From Nemertoderma westbladi (taxonomy: Eukaryota; Xenacoelomorpha; Nemertodermatida; Nemertodermatidae): a stretch of 64,000 bases of DNA. The stretch covers positions 19,472-83,471 of the forward strand of contig JAUCBJ010005774.1 of NCBI GenBank assembly GCA_032718475.1, read 5' to 3'. Positions 41,001 to 50,000 of this stretch are shown piece by piece; positions within the stretch are counted from its first letter, which is position 1, and every line of letters begins with the position of its first letter. The notes under the pieces are model-generated. The model had not been told where the DNA came from and did not search any database. It saw only the letters and a program-made list of their open reading frames with translations. The position numbers and the translations under genes were made by a program.

Positions 41001-44000
41001 TTATATAGAAGCTATAACACCTACTCCTATTAGGTATTATTATAAACTAACCTGATTTAGGATCTATAGCAAACATAGACAAGGATGAGTCACTTGGTAT
41101 GGTGTAGGTCAGCTCACCATACAGCCCTGGGTCGGGGTCATTGGCCGACACACTGACTACCAGACTGCGGACAGGGGAATTCTCACTCAGTTCGGACACG
41201 TAGGGTGGTGGTGGGATGGAGGGGGCGTGGCTAATGGGAAAAATATTATAAAGAAATTAACAAAGAATTAATCGCCATTACCAATCAGTAAACATTTGCA
41301 AACAACCACCACAAGACATGGAAAAAAGTAAGTATAAAACACCTAAGAAATTAACATGTAATTAAAGTGTAACATGTTTTAAATAGTTGTTTTACAGGTT
41401 TCATTAGCCAATTAAAAAATTATTTAATTATTTCTGACTGTTAATAATAATTCGAACTAGCGGGAGCAATTAGCATGTACCATTAAATAATATCCGCACA
41501 GTGGCGCTGTTTATTTACTAAGATATTAATTATTGGCCTGTACCATTAAAATCCGCACAGTGGCGCTGTTTATACACTATCCTTTTCACTTGTACCATTA
41601 GTATCCGCACAGTGGCGCTGTTTATACACTATCCTTTGCACTTGTACCCTTAGTATCCGCACAGTGGCGCTGTTTATACACTATCATTTTCACTTGTACC
41701 ATTAGTATCCGCCCAGTGGCGCTGTTTATACACTATCCTTTTCACTTGTACCATTAGTATCCGCACAGTGGCGCTGTTTATACACTATCCTTTTCACTTG
41801 TACCATTAGTATCCGCCCAGTGGCGCTGTTTATACACTATCCTTTTCACTTGTACCATTAGTATCCGCACAGTGGCGCTGTTTATACACTATCCTTTTCA
41901 CTTGTACCATTAGTATCCGCCCAGTGGCGCTGTTTATACACTATCCTTTTCACTTGTACCATTAGTATCCGCCCAGTGGCGCTGTTTATACACTATCCTT
42001 TTCACTTATACCATTAGTATCCGCACAGTGGCGCTGTTTATACACTATCCTTTTCACTTGTACCATTAGTATCCGCCCAGTGGCGCTGTTTATACACTAT
42101 CCTTTTCACTTGTACCATTAGTATCCGCACAGTGGCGCTGTTTATACACTATCCTTTTCACTTGTACCATTAGTATCCGCCCAGTGGCGCTGTTTATACA
42201 CTATCCTTTTCACTTGTACCCTTAGTATCCGCACAGTGGCGCTGTTTATACACTATCCTTTTCACTTGTACCATTAGTATCCGCACAGTGGCGCTGTTTA
42301 TACACTATCCTTTTCACTTGTACCATTAGTATCCGCACAGTGGCGCTGTTTATACACTATCCTTTTCACTTGTACCATTAGTATCCGCCCAGTGGCGCTG
42401 TTTATACACTATCCTTTTCACTTGTACCCTTAGTATCCGCACAGTGGCGCTGTTTATACACTATCCTTTTCACTTGTACCATTAGTATCCGCACAGTGGC
42501 GCTGTTTATACACTATCCTTTTCACTTGTACCATTAGTATCCGCACAGTGGCGCTGTTTATACACTATCCTTTTCACTTGTACCATTAGTATCCGCACAG
42601 TGGCGCTGTTTATACACTATCCTTTTCACTTGTACCATTAGTATCCGCCCAGTGGCGCTGTTTATACACTATCCTTTTCACTTATACCATTAGTATCCGC
42701 ACAGTGGCGCTGTTTATACACTATCCTTTTCACTTGTACCATTAGTATCCGCCCAGTGGCGCTGTTTATACACTATCCTTTTCACTTGTACCATTAGTAT
42801 CCGCACAGTGGCGCTGTTTATACACTATCCTTTTCACTTGTACCATTAGTATCCGCCCAGTGGCGCTGTTTATACACTATCCTTTTCACTTGTACCATTA
42901 GTATCCGCACAGTGGCGCTGTTTATACACTATCCTTTTCACTTGTACCATTAGTATCCGCACAGTGGCGCTGTTTATACACTATCCTTTTCACTTGTACC
43001 ATTAGTATCCGCACAGTGGCGCTGTTTATACACTATCCTTTTCACTTGTACCATTAGTATCCGCACAGTGGCGCTGTTTATACATTCTCCTTTTCACTTG
43101 TACCATTAGTATCCGCACAGTGGCGCTGTTTATACACTACCCTTTTCACTTGTACCATTAGTATCCGCACAGTGGCGCTGTTTATACATTCTCCTTTTCA
43201 CTTGTACCCTTAGTATCCGCACAGTGGCGCTGTTTATACACTACCCTTTTCACTTGTACCATTAGTATCCGCACAGTGGCGCTGTTTATACACTATCCTT
43301 TTCACTTGTACCATTAGTATCCGCACAGTGGCGCTGTTTATACACTATCCTTTTCACTTGTACCATTAGTATCCGCACAGTGGCGCTGTTTATACATTCT
43401 CCTTTTCACTTGTACCCTTAGTATCCGCACAGTGGCGCTGTTTATACACTACCCTTTTCACTTGTACCATTAGTATCCGCACAGTGGCGCTGTTTATACA
43501 CTATCCTTTTCACTTGTACCATTAGTATCCGCCCAGTGGCGCTGTTTATACACTATCCTTTTCACTTATACCATTAGTATCCGCACAGTGGCGCTGTTTA
43601 TACACTATCCTTTTCACTTGTACCATTAGTATCCGCCCAGTGGCGCTGTTTATACACTATCCTTTTCACTTGTACCATTAGTATCCGCACAGTGGCGCTG
43701 TTTATACACTATCCTTTTCACTTGTACCATTAGTATCCGCCCAGTGGCGCTGTTTATACACTATCCTTTTCACTTGTACCATTAGTATCCGCACAGTGGC
43801 GCTGTTTATACACTATCCTTTTCACTTGTACCATTAGTATCCGCACAGTGGCGCTGTTTATACACTATCCTTTTCACTTGTACCATTAGTATCCGCACAG
43901 TGGCGCTGTTTATACACTATCCTTTTCACTTGTACCATTAGTATCCGCACAGTGGCGCTGTTTATACATTCTCCTTTTCACTTGTACCATTAGTATCCGC

Positions 44001-47000
44001 ACAGTGGCGCTGTTTATACACTACCCTTTTCACTTGTACCATTAGTATCCGCACAGTGGCGCTGTTTATACACTATCCTTTTCACTTGTACCCTTAGTAT
44101 CCGCACAGTGGCGCTGTTTATACACTATCCTTTTCACTTGTACCATTAGTATCCGCACAGTGGCGCTGTTTATACACTATCCTTTTCACTTATACCATTA
44201 GTATCCGCACAGTGGCGCTGTTTATACACTATCCTTTTCACTTGTACCATTAGTATCCGCACAGTGGCGCTGTTTATACACTATCCTTTTCACTTGTACC
44301 ATTAGTATCCGCACAGTGGCGCTGTTTATACACTATCCTTTTCACTTGTACCATTAGTATCCGCACAGTGGCGCTGTTTATACACTATCCTTTTCACTTG
44401 TACCATTAGTATCCGCACAGTGGCGCTGTTTATACATTCTCCTTTTCACTTGTACCATTAGTATCCGCACAGTGGCGCTGTTTATACACTACCCTTTTCA
44501 CTTGTACCATTAGTATCCGCACAGTGGCGCTGTTTATACATTCTCCTTTTCACTTGTACCATTAGTATCCGCACAGTGGCGCTGTTTATACACTATCCTT
44601 TTCACTTGTACCATTAGTATCCGCCCAGTGGCGCTGTTTATACACTATCCTTTTCACTTGTACCATTAGTATCCGCCCAGTGGCGCTGTTTATACACTAT
44701 CCTTTTCACTTATACCATTAGTATCCGCACAGTGGCGCTGTTTATACACTATCCTTTTCACTTGTACCATTAGTATCCGCCCAGTGGCGCTGTTTATACA
44801 CTATCCTTTTCACTTGTACCATTAGTATCCGCACAGTGGCGCTGTTTATACACTATCCTTTTCACTTGTACCATTAGTATCCGCACAGTGGCGCTGTTTA
44901 TACACTATCCTTTTCACTTGTACCATTAGTATCCGCACAGTGGTGCTGTTTATACACTATCCTTTTCACTTGTACCATTAGTATCCGCACAGTGGCGCTG
45001 TTTATACACTATCCTTTTCACTTGTACCATTGGTATCCGCACAGTGGCGCTGTTTATACACTATCCTTTTCACTTGTACCATTAGTATCCGCCCAGTGGC
45101 GCTGTTTATACACTATCCTTTTCACTTGTACCATTAGTATCCGCACAGTGGCGCTGTTTATACACTATCCTTTTCACTTGTACCATTAGTATCCGCACAG
45201 TGGCGCTGTTTATACACTATCCTTTTCACTTGTACCATTAGTATCCGCCCAGTGGCGCTGTTTATACACTATCCTTTTCACTTGTACCATTAGTATCCGC
45301 ACAGTGGCGCTGTTTATACACTATCCTTTTCACTTGTACCATTAGTATCCGCCCAGTGGCGCTGTTTATACACTATCCTTTTCACTTATACCATTAGTAT
45401 CCGCACAGTGGCGCTGTTTATACACTATCCTTTTCACTTGTACCATTAGTATCCGCCCAGTGGCGCTGTTTATACACTATCCTTTTCACTTGTACCATTA
45501 GTATCCGCACAGTGGCGCTGTTTATACACTATCCTTTTCACTTGTACCATTAGTATCCGCCCAGTGGCGCTGTTTATACACTATCCTTTTCACTTGTACC
45601 ATTAGTATCCGCACAGTGGCGCTGTTTATACACTATCCTTTTCACTTGTACCATTAGTATCCGCACAGTGGCGCTGTTTATACACTATCCTTTTCACTTG
45701 TACCATTAGTATCCCACAGTGGCGCTGTTTATACACTATCCTTTTCACTTGTACCATTAGTATCCGCACAGTGGCGCTGTTTATACATTCTCCTTTTCAC
45801 TTGTACCATTAGTATCCGCACAGTGGCGCTGTTTATACACTACCCTTTTCACTTGTACCATTAGTATCCGCACAGTGGCGCTGTTTATACACTATCCTTT
45901 TCACTTGTACCCTTAGTATCCGCACAGTGGCGCTGTTTATACACTATCCTTTTCACTTGTACCATTAGTATTCGCACAGTGGCGCTGTTTATACACTATC
46001 CTTTTCACTTATACCATTAGTATCCGCACAGTGGCGCTGTTTATACACTATCCTTTTCACTTGTACCATTAGTATCCGCACAGTGGCGCTGTTTATACAC
46101 TATCCTTTTCACTTGTACCATTAGTATCCGCACAGTGGCGCTGTTTATACATTCTCCTTTTCACTTGTACCATTAGTATCCGCACAGTGGCGCTGTTTAT
46201 ACACTATCCTTTTCACTTGTACCATTAGTATCCGCACAGTGGCGCTGTTTATACACTATCCTTTTCACTTGTACCATTAGTATCCGCACAGTGGCGCTGT
46301 TTATACATTCTCCTTTTCACTTGTACCATTAGTATCCGCACAGTGGCGCTGTTTATACACTACCCTTTTCACTTGTACCATTAGTATCCGCACAGTGGCG
46401 CTGTTTATACATTCTCCTTTTCACTTGTACCATTAGTATCCGCACAGTGGCGCTGTTTATACACTATCCTTTTCACTTGTACCATTAGTATCCGCCCAGT
46501 GGCGCTGTTTATACACTATCCTTTTCACTTGTACCATTAGTATCCGCCCAGTGGCGCTGTTTATACACTATCCTTTTCACTTATACCATTAGTATCCGCA
46601 CAGTGGCGCTGTTTATACACTATCCTTTTCACTTGTACCATTAGTATCCGCCCAGTGGCGCTGTTTATACACTATCCTTTTCACTTGTACCATTAGTATC
46701 CGCACAGTGGCGCTGTTTATACACTATCCTTTTCACTTGTACCATTAGTATCCGCACAGTGGCGCTGTTTATACACTATCCTTTTCACTTGTACCATTAG
46801 TATCCGCACAGTGGCGCTGTTTATACACTATCCTTTTCACTTGTACCATTAGTATCCGCACAGTGGCGCTGTTTATACACTATCCTTTTCACTTGTACCA
46901 TTGGTATCCGCACAGTGGCGCTGTTTATACACTATCCTTTTCACTTGTACCATTAGTATCCGCCCAGTGGCGCTGTTTATACACTATCCTTTTCACTTGT

Positions 47001-50000
47001 ACCATTAGTATCCGCACAGTGGCGCTGTTTATACACTATCCTTTTCACTTGTACCATTAGTATCCGCACAGTGGCGCTGTTTATACACTATCCTTTTCAC
47101 TTGTACCATTAGTATCCGCCCAGTGGCGCTGTTTATACACTATCCTTTTCACTTGTACCATTAGTATCCGCACAGTGGCGCTGTTTATACACTATCCTTT
47201 TCACTTGTACCATTAGTATCCGCCCAGTGGCGCTGTTTATACACTATCCTTTTCACTTGTACCATTAGTATCCGCCCAGTGGCGCTGTTTATACACTATC
47301 CTTTTCACTTGTACCATCAGTATCCGCACAGTGGCGCTGTTTATACACTATCCTTTTCACTTGTACCCTTAGTATCCGCACAGTGGCGCTGTTTATACAC
47401 TATCCTTTTCACTTGTACCCTTAGTATCCGCACAGTGGCGCTGTTTATACACTATCCTTTTCACTTGTACCATTAGTATCCGCACAGTGGCGCTGTTTAT
47501 ACACTATCCTTTTCACTTGTACCCTTAGTATCCGCACAGTGGCGCTGTTTATACACTACCCTTTTCACTTGTACCATTAGTATCCGCACAGTGGCGCTGT
47601 TTATACACTACCCTTTTCACTTATACCATTAGTATCCGCACAGTGGCGCTGTTTATACACTATCCTTTTCACTTGTACCCTTAGTATCCGCACAGTGGCG
47701 CTGTTTATACACTACCCTTTTCACTTGTACCATTAGTATCCGCACAGTGGCGCTGTTTATACACTACCCTTTTCACTTATACCATTAGTATCCGCACAGT
47801 GGCGCTGTTTATACACTATCCTTTTCACTTGTACCATTAGTATCCGCACAGTGGCGCTGTTTATACACTATCCTTTTCACTTGTACCATTAGTATCCGCA
47901 CAGTGGCGCTGTTTATACATTCTCCTTTTCACTTGTACCATTAGTATCCGCACAGTGGCGCTGTTTATACACTATCCTTTTCACTTGTACCATTAGTATC
48001 CGCACAGTGGCGCTGTTTATACACTATCCTTTTCACTTGTACCATTAGTATCCGCACAGTGGCGCTGTTTATACACTATCCTTTTCACTTGTACCATTAG
48101 TATCCGCACAGTGGCGCTGTTTATACATTCTCCTTTTCACTTGTACCATTAGTATCCGCACAGTGGCGCTGTTTATACACTACCCTTTTCACTTGTACCA
48201 TTAGTATCCGCACAGTGGCGCTGTTTATACATTCTCCTTTTCACTTGTACCATTAGTATCCGCACAGTGGCGCTGTTTATACACTACCCTTTTCACTTGT
48301 ACCATTAGTATCCGCACAGTGGCGCTGTTTATACACTATCCTTTTCACTTGTACCATTAGTATCCGCACAGTGGCGCTGTTTATACACTATCCTTTTCAC
48401 TTGTACCCTTAGTATCCGCACAGTGGCGCTGTTTATACACTACCCTTTTCACTTGTACCATTAGTATCCGCACAGTGGCGCTGTTTATACACTATCCTTT
48501 TCACTTGTACCATTAGTATCCGCACAGTGGCGCTGTTTATACACTATCCTTTTCACTTGTACCATTAGTATCCGCACAGTGGCGCTGTTTATACATTCTC
48601 CTTTTCACTTGTACCCTTAGTATCCGCACAGTGGCGCTGTTTATACACTACCCTTTTCACTTGTACCATTAGTATCCGCACAGTGGCGCTGTTTATACAC
48701 TATCCTTTTCACTTGTACCATTAGTATCCGCACAGTGGCGCTGTTTATACACTATCCTTTTCACTTGTACCCTTAGTATCCGCACAGTGGCGCTGTTTAT
48801 ACACTACCCTTTTCACTTGTACCATTAGTATCCGCACAGTGGCGCTGTTTATACACTATCCTTTTCACTTGTACCATTAGTATCCGCACAGTGGCGCTGT
48901 TTATACACTATCCTTTTCACTTGTACCATTAGTATCCGCACAGTGGCGCTGTTTATACATTCTCCTTTTCACTTGTACCCTTAGTATCCGCACAGTGGCG
49001 CTGTTTATACACTACCCTTTTCACTTGTACCATTAGTATCCGCACAGTGGCGCTGTTTATACACTATCCTTTTCACTTGTACCATTAGTATCCGCCCAGT
49101 GGCGCTGTTTATACACTATCCTTTTCACTTATACCATTAGTATCCGCACAGTGGCGCTGTTTATACACTATCCTTTTCACTTGTACCATTAGTATCCGCC
49201 CAGTGGCGCTGTTTATACACTATCCTTTTCACTTGTACCATTAGTATCCGCACAGTGGCGCTGTTTATACACTATCCTTTTCACTTGTACCATTAGTATC
49301 CGCCCAGTGGCGCTGTTTATACACTATCCTTTTCACTTGTACCATTAGTATCCGCACAGTGGCGCTGTTTATACACTATCCTTTTCACTTGTACCATTAG
49401 TATCCGCACAGTGGCGCTGTTTATACACTATCCTTTTCACTTGTACCATTAGTATCCGCACAGTGGCGCTGTTTATACACTATCCTTTTCACTTGTACCA
49501 TTAGTATCCGCACAGTGGCGCTGTTTATACATTCTCCTTTTCACTTGTACCATTAGTATCCGCACAGTGGCGCTGTTTATACACTACCCTTTTCACTTGT
49601 ACCATTAGTATCCGCACAGTGGCGCTGTTTATACACTATCCTTTTCACTTGTACCCTTAGTATCCGCACAGTGGCGCTGTTTATACACTATCCTTTTCAC
49701 TTGTACCATTAGTATCCGCACAGTGGCGCTGTTTATACACTATCCTTTTCACTTGTACCATTAGTATCCGCACAGTGGCGCTGTTTATACATTCTCCTTT
49801 TCACTTGTACCATTAGTATCCGCACAGTGGCGCTGTTTATACACTATCCTTTTCACTTGTACCATTAGTATCCGCACAGTGGCGCTGTTTATACACTATC
49901 CTTTTCACTTGTACCATTAGTATCCGCACAGTGGCGCTGTTTATACACTACCCTTTTCACTTGTACCATTAGTATCCGCACAGTGGCGCTGTTTATACAT